From Xylocopa sonorina (Eukaryota > Arthropoda > Insecta > Hymenoptera > Apidae), in assembly GCF_050948175.1 (NCBI RefSeq), contig NC_135208.1, positions 2,542,001-2,606,000 on the forward strand: DNA of 64,000 nucleotides. Direction: 5' to 3'. The notes under the pieces were generated by a model, which worked only from the letters and a program-made list of their open reading frames with translations, was not told the origin of the DNA and did no database searches. Shown here piece after piece: positions 46,501 to 52,859 of the stretch (positions within the stretch are counted from its first letter, which is position 1; every line of letters starts with the position of its first letter). The translations under genes were made by a program, and so were the position numbers.

Positions 46501-47123
46501 TCAACTCTCAAAGCTTCAAAGTTCAGTGCTTCAATTCTAAAAGCTTTAAAGCTCAGAGCTTCAACTCTGAAAGCTGAATCCATAAAAATTCGCGTTTATT
46601 GCATAATTTCTGTAAAATTGCCTAGCTTTTGTAATTTTTGAAATTTCTGTAAAATTGTTTAATTTTTGTGTTTCTTGTAATTCCTATAAAATTGTCCAAT
46701 TTTTGTAATTTTTGAAATTTCTGTAAGATTGTTTAATTTCTGTATTCCTTGTAATTTCTGTAAGATTGTCTAATTTTTGTAATTCTTTAAATTTCTGTAA
46801 AATTGTCTAATTTTTCTAATTTCTGTAAATAGTCAAACTTTCTCTTGTAATCTAATTACTGTAAAACATACACCAAAAACAGAACAATAGAACTGCTAAG
46901 CATGTGGCGCATACTCTCTGCCAGGGAACGTGTTAATTAGGCAACTAATTTAATCAGAGCCCACGGGGGGATACCTGTGAGGCCTGTTTCGACGGTTTTC
47001 CCGTAGTTTCGCCATCAGCCTGGAAAATTCCTCCCATTCTCTATCGACTTCCTCCTCGCTACCATCCGGATGGTAATGAAGAGTCTCCTCGAGGAGCTCC
47101 TTCTTCGTCGTTTGACCAGCCAT
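22406..47123 (-). CDS. ClC-a: Chloride channel protein 2-like (ClC-a), 14 coding exons, 977 aa
   Basis: Voltage-gated chloride channel of the CLC-2 subfamily, a homodimer with one pore per subunit in the plasma membrane. Coding exons on the minus strand: 47123-46975, 32914-32869, 31682-31400, 31326-31115, 30554-30034, 27906-27672, 27532-27370, 25275-25045, 24821-24598, 24464-24276, 24142-24033, 23796-23628, 23544-23317 and 22579-22406. The total is 2934 bases, 978 codons with TAG, and all phases agree. Selectivity motifs are GSGIPE (203-208), GKEGPFVH (245-252, gating Glu E247) and GIFIP (497-501), with the anion-binding Tyr Y593 in SIYDSII. CBS domain 1 is about 620-688 and CBS domain 2 about 876-935. 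The ATG at 47123 has adenine at -3 and an in-frame TGA two codons upstream. Intron 1 is 14 kb. Alternative first exons are possible (see 34150-34160 and 54063-54086). The channel-type pore and both CBS domains argue against the intracellular exchanger subfamilies. Confidence 0.95.
22600..23316. other. ClC-a intron 13 with a short duplicated block
   Basis: TCTCTACGAACCACTGCGCC and CGCTATGATGATGGTAGTTT recur two to three times between 22620 and 22990. The remainder is unique and I see nothing more in it. Confidence 0.5.
23317..23544 (-). CDS. ClC-a: ClC-a coding exon 13 (CBS domain 2)
   Basis: Residues 845-920, starting PRERVIDMSAEDQKRWEESE, then CHIDPAPFQLVERTSLLKVH and AYVTAIGRLVGVVGLKE. The acceptor after GATCAG keeps phase 0; a later in-phase AG before GACCAG would drop ten residues. 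The donor GTTCGT is unusual but keeps phase. Confidence 0.92.
23628..23796 (-). CDS. ClC-a: ClC-a coding exon 12
   Basis: Residues 788-844, RIRLAFEAIFRKSATLQDVD and a Pro/Thr-rich tail ending KKVQL. The donor is GTAAAG in phase 0. Confidence 0.92.
24033..24142 (-). CDS. ClC-a: ClC-a coding exon 11
   Basis: Residues 752-788, PKKSILKKTNSFTLKGFSP and a TPYTTVTG stretch between the CBS domains. The acceptor after CTCGCAG was chosen because it keeps phase; an AG ten bases earlier does not. The donor is GTACTG in phase 2. Confidence 0.88.
24276..24464 (-). CDS. ClC-a: ClC-a coding exon 10
   Basis: Residues 689-751: a charged, probably helical linker (VAQKWHKEAEERAREEMERQ), then RPSRFEVIPAPDIL, conserved among insect ClC-a proteins. 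The donor is GTGAGT in phase 0. Confidence 0.9.
24598..24821 (-). CDS. ClC-a: ClC-a coding exon 9 (CBS domain 1)
   Basis: Residues 614-688, MYNVYVEDFMVRDVKYIWHG, followed by the first CBS domain ending in MILLGSIQRLELIKLIEKHI. The donor is GTGGGT in phase 0. Confidence 0.94.
25045..25275 (-). CDS. ClC-a: ClC-a coding exon 8 (pore tyrosine)
   Basis: Residues 537-614. VIVFEMTGQITHIVPIMIAV and QPSIYDSIILIKKLPYLPDL are hallmark CLC-2 sequences; Y593 is the anion-coordinating Tyr. The donor is GTAAAA in phase 1. Confidence 0.95.
25380..26430. repeat. ClC-a intron 7 array A (TTAAGTT family)
   Basis: About 20 units of roughly 40-60 bp built from TCTTTAAGTTGAGATACTT, AAGTTAATTTCAATCTT and GAGTTAAC. 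The same family fills much of intron 5 at 29.24-29.79 kb. Confidence 0.8.
26459..26491. other. Compact two-stem hairpin element
   Basis: CCCCT (26459-26463) pairs with AGGGG (26487-26491) and, inside, GTCG (26468-26471) pairs with CGAC (26479-26482) around a TAAGAGG loop. The block, with flanks from about 26425 to 26510, is GC-rich and unlike the surrounding minisatellite. It looks inserted and may be a SINE core or other dispersed element. I have an unverified impression of similar motifs in other animal genomes. Confidence 0.5.
26760..27240. repeat. ClC-a intron 7 array B (TTCTAAA/TCTGCAATAT family)
   Basis: Units of about 35-45 bp: AATATAGGTTCTA, AAGTTCTCTGCAA and CATGGGTTCTAAA. The same family appears in introns 4, 2 and 3 (30.69-31.00 and 31.72-32.70 kb). 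Confidence 0.8.
27370..27532 (-). CDS. ClC-a: ClC-a coding exon 7 (GxFxP motif)
   Basis: Residues 483-537, with VPSGIFIPVFKIGAALGR, the third pore motif. The donor GTAATT is in phase 1 and splits a Gly codon. Confidence 0.95.
27672..27906 (-). CDS. ClC-a: ClC-a coding exon 6
   Basis: Residues 404-482, RFLYPGIVSLLVSSVSFPLG, then the extracellular loop with NFTW, an N-glycosylation sequon seen in CLC-2 relatives. The donor is GTAAAG in phase 0. Confidence 0.94.
28020..28360. repeat. ClC-a intron 5 array, unit about 85-115 bp, 4 copies
   Basis: TGGAATTCTTGAGTTTTTTG, CAATTTCTGGCTAAATGTTC and AATTTTGGAGACTTTATTTT recur four times with little divergence. Confidence 0.8.
28430..29225. repeat. ClC-a intron 5 array, unit 175 bp, about 4.5 near-identical copies
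   Basis: AATGCGAACATAATTG recurs at 175-bp steps (about 28550, 28727, 28902 and 29077) with almost no differences, so amplification is recent. The minus-strand peptide (FAFSKEYHRKEFF) shifts frame at each unit because 175 is not a multiple of three, so these are not genes. Confidence 0.9.
29240..29795. repeat. ClC-a intron 5 copy of the TTAAGTT family
   Basis: TTAACTTAAGTTCAATCTT and AAGTTAAGATATTTAAC units match array A of intron 7. The plus-strand frame at 29727-30017 begins in this array and has no recognisable protein. Confidence 0.75.
30034..30554 (-). CDS. ClC-a: ClC-a coding exon 5 (gating glutamate)
   Basis: Residues 231-404, the largest exon. It starts VIGLTATLGSGLPLGKEGPF and holds the fast-gate Glu E247. 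Helices through IGGVLFSIEVTTVYFAVRNY and the linker MRKNKSMNSFLQ follow. The donor is GTGAGG in phase 2. Confidence 0.95.
30690..31000. repeat. ClC-a intron 4 copy of the TTCTAAA/TCTGCAATAT family
   Basis: About eight units with AGTTCTCTACAATATAGG and TTTCTAAAG. It matches the family in introns 2, 3 and 7. Confidence 0.75.
31115..31326 (-). CDS. ClC-a: ClC-a coding exon 4 (GSGIP motif)
   Basis: Residues 160-230, including SLPVCLILFSAGFVHIVAPQ and the selectivity-filter motif GSGIPEMK (203-210, pore Ser S204). It ends LIAK before GTAGAT in phase 0. Confidence 0.95.
31400..31682 (-). CDS. ClC-a: ClC-a coding exon 3
   Basis: Residues 66-159: MYGRYTKDLGEYAKEEA, a basic linker, then helix B (WVFLALLGVIMALISYAMD at about 133-151). 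The donor GTCAGT is in phase 1. Confidence 0.94.
31720..32700. repeat. ClC-a intron 2 array (TTCTAAA/TCTGCAATAT family)
   Basis: About 25 units of roughly 30-45 bp, such as TTCTAAAGTTCTCTGCAATA, GGGTTTCTAAAG and CCATAGGTTCTAAAG. This is the largest block of the family in the gene. Confidence 0.8.
32869..32914 (-). CDS. ClC-a: ClC-a coding exon 2 (46-nt microexon)
   Basis: Residues 50-65, YELLEHENTYFTDLQ. The donor is GTAAGA. The acceptor region reads TGAGAG, giving two AGs two bases apart. The distal one fits the phase-2 exons at 46975 and 34150; the proximal one would fit a phase-0 first exon. Confidence 0.85.
33461..33549 (-). repeat. 5S rRNA-derived sequence, copy A
   Basis: On the minus strand GATCGACGAAGTTAAG and GATGGGTGACCGCTTGG match the A-box and C-box parts of the 5S rRNA internal promoter. 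The distance from GGTCACCC to CTTAAC is 36 bp, as in canonical animal 5S rRNA. The 5S 5' third is unrecognisable, so this is not a functional rRNA gene. Downstream is AGCGTTTTTT, with a T6 run able to end Pol III transcription. Confidence 0.7.
33690..34057. repeat. AATTATTAA microsatellite, period about 9 bp
   Basis: Long run of AAAATTATT variants with ATGAA and ACTAA interruptions. All six frames stay open because of the period, giving Ile/Lys or Asn/Phe repeat peptides that are not genes. Confidence 0.9.
34060..34281 (+). other. Unassigned 73-codon open frame antisense in ClC-a intron 1
   Basis: Unique, more GC-rich sequence with a plus-strand frame that has a mixed, protein-like composition (KSPTHEILIVTDEIRS, ESWMKVFSEKLEAC). 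It opens with GTG and its first ATG is at codon 11. No family is recognised. The minus strand here also holds a short open frame and a possible ClC-a first exon, so the plus frame may be chance. Confidence 0.2.
34150..34160 (-). CDS. ClC-a: Possible alternative first exon of ClC-a
   Basis: On the minus strand ATGAGTATCTC lies before a good donor, GTGAGT. It has adenine at -3 and leaves phase 2, exactly what exon 2 needs. The product would start MSIS joined to YELLEHEN, a short-N-terminus isoform. The unique sequence upstream (34161-35267) could be its promoter. Eleven bases are little evidence; the phase match and donor are the support. Confidence 0.35.
34282..35267. other. Unique block in ClC-a intron 1
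   Basis: Non-repetitive, more GC-balanced than the surrounding arrays, with frames of up to about 100 codons on both strands. None resembles a known protein. It may be 5' UTR/promoter for the short ClC-a isoform. It is bounded by a 5S-like copy on the right. Confidence 0.3.
35268..35350 (-). repeat. 5S rRNA-derived sequence, copy B
   Basis: The minus strand reads GATCTTCGAAGTTAAGCTG and CAGGATGGGTGACCAC with the canonical 36-bp box spacing, then AGCGTTTTTT. It shares with copies A and C the AAG-nTGCG divergence from typical 5S and the tail. Confidence 0.7.
35470..35930. repeat. Tandem array, unit about 110-130 bp, about 4 copies
   Basis: GCCATTTTTATGGGTTTTTA, GGCGAGAAGCCCCAATTTTG, AGCAGTTTGAAAATTAAAAT and AGAAATGGTAGAGTAGA recur. 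CGCCATTTTTATGG resembles a Pho/YY1 site. Confidence 0.7.
36560..36670. other. CpG-rich (CG)n-like patch in ClC-a intron 1
   Basis: GTGCGCGCGCAGTAG, ATGCGCGCGCAGAGTGCGCG and AGCGCGCGCGCG form runs of alternating purine and pyrimidine in AT-rich DNA. No gene is seen in it. Confidence 0.6.
37136..37225 (-). repeat. 5S rRNA-derived sequence, copy C
   Basis: The minus strand reads GATCAACGAAGTTAAGGTG and GGGATGGGTGACCGC, 36-bp box spacing, then AGCGTTTTTTCCG. It is the best preserved C-box of the three. The flank GCATAGATAG resembles the GCATAG of copy B. Confidence 0.7.
37240..38000. repeat. AT-rich microsatellite and inverted repeats
   Basis: Alternating TATATACGAAAT and GCAATGAAATAACACA blocks in both orientations. 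One perfect 19-bp inverted repeat (37333-37351 with 37386-37404) gives a 72-nt hairpin. Similar weaker hairpins recur around 37450-37680 and 37800-37960. Confidence 0.75.
38047..38200. repeat. CpG-rich tandem repeat, period about 60 bp
   Basis: CATCCTGCGGCCTGC and CCCCGCGCAGT followed by TGCGCGCGC occur twice about 60 bp apart with a diverged copy between. This is the most GC-rich stretch of the window. Open frames across it are Arg/Ala-rich and uninformative. Confidence 0.7.
38490..39030. repeat. Tandem array, unit about 60 bp, about 9 copies
   Basis: Repeated TTCTTTTAATGTATTTTTAA, GGTTATAATATATTTT and AATAATAAATTTAGGGTTTA. Confidence 0.85.
39600..40340. repeat. Tandem array, unit about 130-170 bp, about 5 copies
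   Basis: AATTAAATTTGCAAAA, AATACTGTAAAGTATTGTAA and CTGAATGAAATAGTTAAGTA recur with rising divergence to the right. It shares the word GAATTAAATTTGCAAAA with arrays at 59.0-59.45 and 61.3-61.6 kb. Confidence 0.75.
40341..40955. other. Unique stretch in ClC-a intron 1
   Basis: Mixed-composition sequence with frames of up to 75 codons that start from non-ATG codons and resemble nothing known. I see no exon I can support. Confidence 0.4.
40960..42060. repeat. Tandem array, unit about 170-180 bp, about 6 copies
   Basis: Units share TCACTTTGAAACAATTATTT, TTTTAAATTTGAAACGAAAC and TCCCGCCATTTATTGG, with GACTGAGAAACTTG. The CCGCCATTTA core near 41011, 41151, 41323, 41482 (CCGCCACTTA) and 41809 resembles a Pho/YY1 site. 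Confidence 0.8.
42210..43500. repeat. Higher-order array: about 32-bp units in about 195-bp blocks
   Basis: The base unit is AAATGCTTTGCTTTTAAATA with an AAAATGTTTTTAA tail. Six variant units form a block that repeats near 42650, 42843, 43038 and 43301. The block order is conserved, which is the classic mark of a higher-order satellite. Confidence 0.88.
43654..43688. repeat. Interstitial telomere-like TTAGG tract
   Basis: AAGGTTAGGCAAGGTTAGG continues into GTTAGGTTAAGTTAGGTTG, four to seven imperfect copies of the insect telomere pentamer, in unique sequence just after the satellite. Confidence 0.7.
43689..43920. other. Unique GC-balanced stretch after the TTAGG tract
   Basis: A plus-strand frame of 71 codons (43697-43912) is open here, but no family is recognised and splice signals do not frame it convincingly. 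It is not called as a gene. Confidence 0.25.
43930..44560. repeat. Tandem array, unit about 42 bp, about 12 copies
   Basis: Repeats of AAGTCTTTGTATTGTATAAT and TTGTATGTATCTAGTTG. The first copies are nearly identical and later ones more diverged. Confidence 0.88.
44570..45220. repeat. Tandem array, unit about 170 bp, 4 copies
   Basis: AGAAATTGCGAGAAGATACA, CTTAAGAAGCTAAGTATTTA and TTTTAATGCGTAAGTTGT recur near 43915, 44585, 44750, 44925 and 45170. The 42-bp array just upstream is an internal expansion of part of this unit. Confidence 0.8.
45221..45825. other. Unique AT-rich stretch in ClC-a intron 1
   Basis: No repeat, long frame or RNA signature was seen. Confidence 0.4.
45830..46590. repeat. 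AAGCTT-rich tandem array, 20-24 bp base unit
   Basis: AGCTTCAACTCTCAAAGCTT and AGAGCTTCAACTTTCAAAG repeat in blocks of about 270-290 bp (45950-46230 and 46190-46480 are closely similar). Minus-strand frames (VEALSFEALK repeats) are array translations. Confidence 0.85.
46610..46860. repeat. Short tandem array, unit about 60 bp, about 4 copies
   Basis: TTCTGTAAAATTGTCTAATT and TTTGTAATTTTTGAAA recur just downstream of the first ClC-a coding exon. Confidence 0.75.
46975..47123 (-). CDS. ClC-a: ClC-a coding exon 1
   Basis: Residues 1-50: cytosolic N-terminus, acidic then basic (EEEVDREWEEFSRLMAK, RENRRNR). The donor GTATCC leaves phase 2. Joining to exon 2 restores an Arg codon. Confidence 0.82.
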
Positions 47124-47261
47124 CGTTCAAGATTATCAATAAAAATCGAAAGAAGAACTCAGAGATCGTTCGACACACGAATAGCCAGCTCTAGATGCCT
47201 CTGTAAATTACATAACTCTTATAGAACCTATGAAAACGAAGTAGAACCAACTGCGAGAATG

Positions 47262-48010
47262 AACAGTCGAGGGTATCTAAGAGAAAATAACATTATTCTG
47301 TTGCAGAAGAGCCTTGAAAGGATCTGAGATGGTAGAAGAGACTCTGTCTGAAGGATTCTCAAGAAAAGAGCTCAATTAGAACGGTGAAAACAAATTAAAG
47401 CCAACTTGAGTCTACAACAACCGGCCTAGAGCGAACAGTCGAGGGTATTTAAGAGAAAATAACATCATTCTGTTGCAGAAGAGCCTTGAAAGTTTGTGAG
47501 AAGGTAGAAGAGACTCTACTTAAAGGATCTTCAAGAGGAGAACCCAATTAGAACGGTGAAAACAAATTAAAGCCAACTTGAGTCTACAACAGCCGCGCTA
47601 GAGCGAACAGTCGAGGGTATTTAAGAGAAAATAACATCATCGCGTTGCAGAAGAGCCTTGAAAGTTTGTGAGAAGGTAGAAGAGGCTCTACTTGGAGGAT
47701 CTTCAAGAGGAGAACCCAATTAGAAGCAGTGAAAACGAAGTAGGACCAACTGGAAGCTACAACAGCCGCGCGAGAGCGAACAGTCGAGGGTATTTAAGAG
47801 AAAATAACATCATTCTGTTGCAGAAGAGCCTTGAAAGTTTGTGAGAAGGTAGAAGAGACTCTACTTGGAGGATCTTCAAGAGGAGAACCCAATTAGAAGC
47901 AGTGAAAACGAAGTAGAACCAACTGGAAGCTACAACAGCCGCGCGAGAGCGAACAGTCGAGGGTATTTAAGAGAAAATAACATCATCGCGTTGCAGAAGA
48001 GCCTTGGAAG
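47262..48010 (-). repeat. ClC-a: Tandemly repeated ClC-a 5' flank, unit about 173 bp, 5 copies
   Basis: AACAGTCGAGGGTATTTAAG begins units near 47262, 47436, 47609, 47779 and 47955. Each contains CATCATTCTGTTGCAGAAGA and AGAGGAGAACCCAATTAGA. It lies 140-890 bp upstream of the ClC-a ATG, so it is 5' UTR or proximal promoter. GTATTTAAG is TATA-like on either strand. The most distal copy passes into unique flank. Confidence 0.85.
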
Positions 48011-48039
48011 GTCGTGAGATGGTAGAGGAGGCTCTTTTC

Positions 48040-48350
48040 GATGGATCGTCGAGAGGAGAGCCGAATTTCTCCAACTGTGCGACACTGACACTGAGACGAA
48101 CGGAAGCAGAAATTGGCGGAAAGCAAACGCGAGCTGGCGATTGAAGAGGCTGAACCGTCGCACACGAAGCCAGTGAGTCACACTGACAACGAGATGAGAG
48201 AACAGCCGCAGCTCAGATGGGAGGGCCTGGTAATTTAAAAGGCTCGTTAAAAGCGTAGCGCTCGCTCTGTTGACGATGGCGCGCTGCGCTGCGCTTCGCG
48301 GCTTCCATCGACGCTGGGCTTTGTTATCACGGACACCTCTGCGGTGTAGA
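48040..48350 (-). promoter_or_regulatory. ClC-a: GC-rich candidate promoter of ClC-a
   Basis: Unique, CpG-containing sequence upstream of the repeated flank. On the minus strand CCTTTTAAATTACC (TATA-like) precedes GTTGTCAGTGTGAC, whose TCAGTG fits the insect initiator, though the spacing of about 55 bp is long. No transcription start can be fixed from sequence. Confidence 0.3.
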
Positions 48351-48640
48351 TTAAATGATTGTCTCATGCGCTATATTTTTTAGAAGATATCTTATATTTT
48401 TCGTTATTCGAGAACGATTTTTTAATGATATACCTTCTTTTCTTTAATTTTGGGGTGATTGATCGAATTTTATTATTGCTGACACCTCTGCGGTGTAGAT
48501 TAGATTTATTAATAATTGTTTCATGCGCTATATTTTTGAGACGATATTTTTTGGTACTTGAGCAGGATTTCTGTAGTGATGTTTTTTTAATGATACATGT
48601 CTTTTTTTTTGTGTGTGATTGATGCATTTAGAATGATTGG
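48325..48640. repeat. Direct duplication of about 140 bp
   Basis: GACACCTCTGCGGTGTAGAT and TCATGCGCTATATTTTT occur at about 48330-48385 and 48480-48535, followed by similar T-rich sequence. CACCTCTGCGGTG is itself a short hairpin. Confidence 0.75.
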
Positions 48641-48654
48641 TTTTTTACTCTGAT

Positions 48655-49070
48655 TTTGGAGTGATTGATGCTATTGGAATTACTGCTTTCTTCTTTACTT
48701 TTAGAATCACTACTGCTTTTGGCATTACTGCTTTTGGAATGATGGGATGGAATTTGATTTGGATGGAATACTTCTAGAATTACTGCTTTCTTTCTGATTT
48801 TGGAGTGACTGCTACTTTTGGAATTACTGCCTTTGGAGTTACTGCTTTTGAACTCTGCTTTTGGAGTGTCTGCTACTTTTGGAATTACTGCTTTTGGAGT
48901 AACTGCTACTTTTGGAATGACTGATTTTTTCTCTGCTTTTGGAGTGACTGCTACTTTCGAAATTTCTGCTTTTTTCCCTGCTTTTGGAGTAATTGCTACT
49001 TTTGGAATTACTGCTTTTGGAATAATTGCTACTTTTGGAATTACTGCTTTTTTCCTCTGCTTTTAGAAAA
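48655..49070. repeat. Tandem array, unit about 30 bp
   Basis: GGAATTACTGCTTTTGGAGT and GACTGCTACTTTTGGAAT alternate about 14 times. The plus frame (FGVTATFGITA repeats) is array translation. Confidence 0.85.
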
Positions 49071-49299
49071 TTGATTAGTCATCGCGTTTCTTCTGGTTAA
49101 TATAATTAAAAGGGCCAGCTACCAGGCGAGAAAAGTCAAATGCAATCAGATAAATAGAAAACCAACGCCAATGTGGTGCTGGGAACTTAATATGAATTAA
49201 TGTAGAAAACTTAAACGTAGAAATCCGAAAGCTTAAATAAACTTTTCAATTTGATTATTTTTTCATAAGTCTATAGCTAAATTAGATTTGATTTGTTCT

Positions 49300-50040
49300 A
49301 TTCAGGGGTGGATAAGAAACTTGGGAATCCTGAGCGAGACAAATTTTCCAAAACAAGTGTAACTTAGAGATTCTAAATTTAATATCCTATTTTCAATTTC
49401 TTTTTAACTTCTCGAAAGATTTTCAAAATTTTTAGGTTAACATATTTGCAGGCCTCAGAATCCTTTCTCTTGCCATTCGATCCACCTCTGGGAAACCCAA
49501 AATATTTATTACTCAATCGCAAATAATTCTTTTTAGCCCAGGGCATTAACTTCTTTTCATTCGTTCCTGATGTGCCCCAAAATCGCTACCAAACGTTGAA
49601 TTAGTCTTTGGAGGAAGAATTTTTTTTAATACGGGGCTCCAATTTGTCTTGATACGCCCCTGAAGCGTCCAAAAATTGGTTGCCACTTAATTCATTTTTG
49701 AAAGATTACGAAATTCTTTTTTAGCTCGGGGTCTCAACTTGTCTTCATCCGCTCCTGGAATTCTCCTCCCCCTCTTCTCCAAAAAAATGCAATTCGAAGG
49801 CTATAAATTCAATATTTTATTTTTTGAATTTCTTCGATTACTTTTTGAACTCCACCAGTCAATCAAAATCGTCAAATTAAGTCTTCATCCTCCCCTGAAA
49901 TTCTCCCCCAAAAGAAGTGCAACTCTAAGGCCTTTGGATTTCTTCGATTACTTTTTGAACCCAATACAAATCTTCAAGTTAAAAGATTTGAGGACTTCTG
50001 CACCCCTTAATCCATTCCTGATCGCATTTTGAAAATACTT
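49300..50040. repeat. Dispersed family related to the 3.8-4.5 kb array
   Basis: AGCTCGGGGTCTCAACTTG with CATCCGCTCCTGG, and CAGGGGTGGATAAG with CCTGAGC, match the array at 3.8-4.5 kb in direct and inverted orientation. The plus frame at 49739-50032 belongs to this repeat. Confidence 0.65.
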
Positions 50041-50089
50041 GACTAAGCACACGTGAAACGAGAAATATTTTGTGGACGACAGAAGGTTA

Positions 50090-52515
50090 AATTAATTTCG
50101 ATCAAAGTATCATATATATTTATATATAATTATTATATTATTATTATTATTACTATATTTTCGAGGTTAGACGACAAATGAAAGCTTAGCAGTCTTATGC
50201 GTGAAACCAAGAAAATAATTTGTGAACTATTAGTTAAATTAGTAAACTTAGTTTTAGTTAATAGTAAGTAGTATTATATATTTATTATTGTATTATTAGT
50301 TAAATTAGTATTATATATTTATAATTGTATTATTAGTTAAATTAGTATTATATATTTATATATTATTATTATAATATTTTCGTAGTTCGTCTACAAATGA
50401 AAGTTTAGCAATCTTATGCGTGAAACGAAAAATATTCTGTGGACAAGTTAAATTAGTAAGTTAGTTTAAGTTAGTAGTAAGTAGCAAACTAGTAAATTAG
50501 TAAATTAAATTAGTATTATATATTTATATATTATTATTATTACATTTACGTAGTTGGACGAGAAATAATGAAAGTTTAGCAGTTTTATGCGTGAAATAAA
50601 AAATATTTTCTGGACGACAAGTTAAATTAGTAACTTAGCTTTAGTTAATAGTAAGTAGTATGTTTTAGTTAATAGTTGGTAAGTTAAATTAGTATTATAT
50701 AATTATATATTACTATTATATTTTCGTAGTTCGTCGACAAATGAAAGTTTAGCAGTCTTACGCGTGAAATAAGAAACATTTCGTGGACGATAAGTTAAAT
50801 TAGTAAGTTGGTTTAAGTTAGTAGTAAGTTAAATTAGTATTATATATTTATATATTATTATTATAGTTTCGTAGTTAGACGACAAATGAAAGTTTAGCAG
50901 TCTTATGCGTGAACCAAGAATATTTTGTTTACCATGAGTTAAATTAGTAACTTAGTTTTAGTCAATAGTAAGTAGTAAACTAGTAAATTAAATTAGTATT
51001 ATATATTTATATATTATTATTATAATATTTTTGTAGTTGGACGAGAAATAATGAAAGTTTAGCAGTCTTATGCGTGAAACGAAAAATACTTTGTGGACAA
51101 TAAGTTAAATTGGTAAGTTAAAGTTAGTAGTAAGTAGTAAACTAGTAAATTAGTATTATATAATTGTATATTATTATATTTTCGTAGTTGGACGAGAAAT
51201 AATGAAAGTTTAGCAGTCTTATGCGTGAAACAAAAATATTTTGTGGACGACAAGTTAAATTAAGTTAAGTTAAGTTAGTTTAAGTTAGTAGTAAGTTAAA
51301 TTAGTATTATATATTTATCTATATAATAATATATAGTATATTTTCGTAGTTGGACGAGAAATAATGAAAGTTTATCAGTCTTATGCGTGAAACGAAGAAT
51401 ATTTTGTGGACGACAAGTTAAATTAAGTTAAGTTAAGTTAGTTTAAGTTAGTAGTAAGTTAAATTAGTATTATATATTTATCTATATAATAATATATAGT
51501 ATATTTTCGTAGTTGGACGAGAAATAATGAAAGTTTATCAGTCTTATGCGTGAAACGAAGAATATTTTGTGGACGACAAGTTAAATTAAGTTAAGTTAAG
51601 TTAGTTTAAGTTAGTAGTAAGTTAAATTAGTATTATATATTTATCTATATAATAATATATATTATATTTTCGTAGTTGGACGAGAAATAATGAAAGTTTA
51701 GCAGTCTTATGCGTGAAACAAAAATATTTTGTGGACGACAAGTTAAATTAAGTTAAATTAAGTTAGTTTAAGTTAGTAATAAATTAAATTAGCATTCTAT
51801 ATTTATCTATATAATAATATATATTATATTTTCGTAGTTGGACGAGAAATAATGAAAGTTTAGCAGTCTTATGCGTGAAACAAAAATATTTTGTGGACGA
51901 CAAGTTAAATTAAGTTAAGTTAAGTTAGTTTAAGTTAGTAGTAAATTAAATTAGCATTCTATATTTATCTATATAATAATATATATTATATTTTCGTAGT
52001 TGGACGAGAAATAATGAAAGTTTAGCAGTCTTATGCGTGAAACAAAAATATTTTGTGGACGGCAAGTTAAATTAAGTTAAATTAAGTTAGTTTAAGTTAG
52101 TAGTAAGTTAAATTAGTATTCTATATTTATCTATATAATAATATATATTATATTTTCGTAGTTGGACGAGAAATAATGAAAGTTTAGCAGTCTTATGCGT
52201 GAAACGAAGAATATTTTGTGGACGACAAGTTAAATTAAGTTAAATTAAGTTAGTTTAAGTTAGTAATAAATTAAATTAGCATTCTATATTTATCTATATA
52301 ATAATATATATTATATTTTCGTAGTTGGACGAGAAATAATGAAAGTTTAGCAGTCTTATGCGTGAAACGAAGAATATTTTGTGGACGATGAGCTAAATTA
52401 AGTTAAATTAAGTTAGTTTAAGTTAGTAGTAAGTTAAATTAGTATTCTATATTTATCTATATAATAATATATATTATATTTTCGTAGTTGGACGAGAAAT
52501 AATGAAAGTTTATCA
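50090..52515. repeat. Tandem array, unit about 163 bp, about 15 copies
   Basis: CGTAGTTGGACGAGAAATAA, GTTTAGCAGTCTTATGCG, TATTTTGTGGACGACAAG and TTAAATTAAGTTAAG recur. Left copies vary in length and sequence; from about 51180 to 52515 copies are nearly identical at 160-164 bp spacing. Confidence 0.92.
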
Positions 52516-52524
52516 TTCTTATCG

Positions 52525-52720
52525 ACAGGATTTCTGGTAGCGACTGTACGATAGCCGTACACGGCAATTGGCCACTTCCCTCGACGAGGGCTCGTAGGAA
52601 GCTGCCTTCAAAGTCACCAGTTATCATTGATCAAAATTACCACGTAATTTGATGAATGACTGTCTTAACCGATGCCGGCACCGCGGCTGCGATCGATGAC
52701 TCTCTCTTTTCACGCTTCGC
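52525..52720. other. Unique GC-balanced island at the array edge
   Basis: Abrupt change from array to sequence containing CGACAGGATTTCTGGTAGCG, CCCTCGACGAGGG (a palindrome) and GATGCCGGCACCGCGGC. The minus strand has a short frame starting MITGDFEGSFLRALVEGSGQ. No family is recognised. Confidence 0.3.
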
Positions 52721-52859
52721 ACTAGTTATTTCAGACTAAATTCTCCAAACTGTCCACTCGTTTCGAGTTTGTACTCTCTGATTGCAATTCAGACCAGAAA
52801 ATTCTGAAGAAAATGTCTCGTTTCGAAATAAAAATATTTTCTAATTACAATTCAGGACA

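Noticed and set aside
46163..46583. Minus-strand VEALSFEA repeat protein
   Set aside because: Translation of the AAGCTT-rich array; no start context or splice sites.
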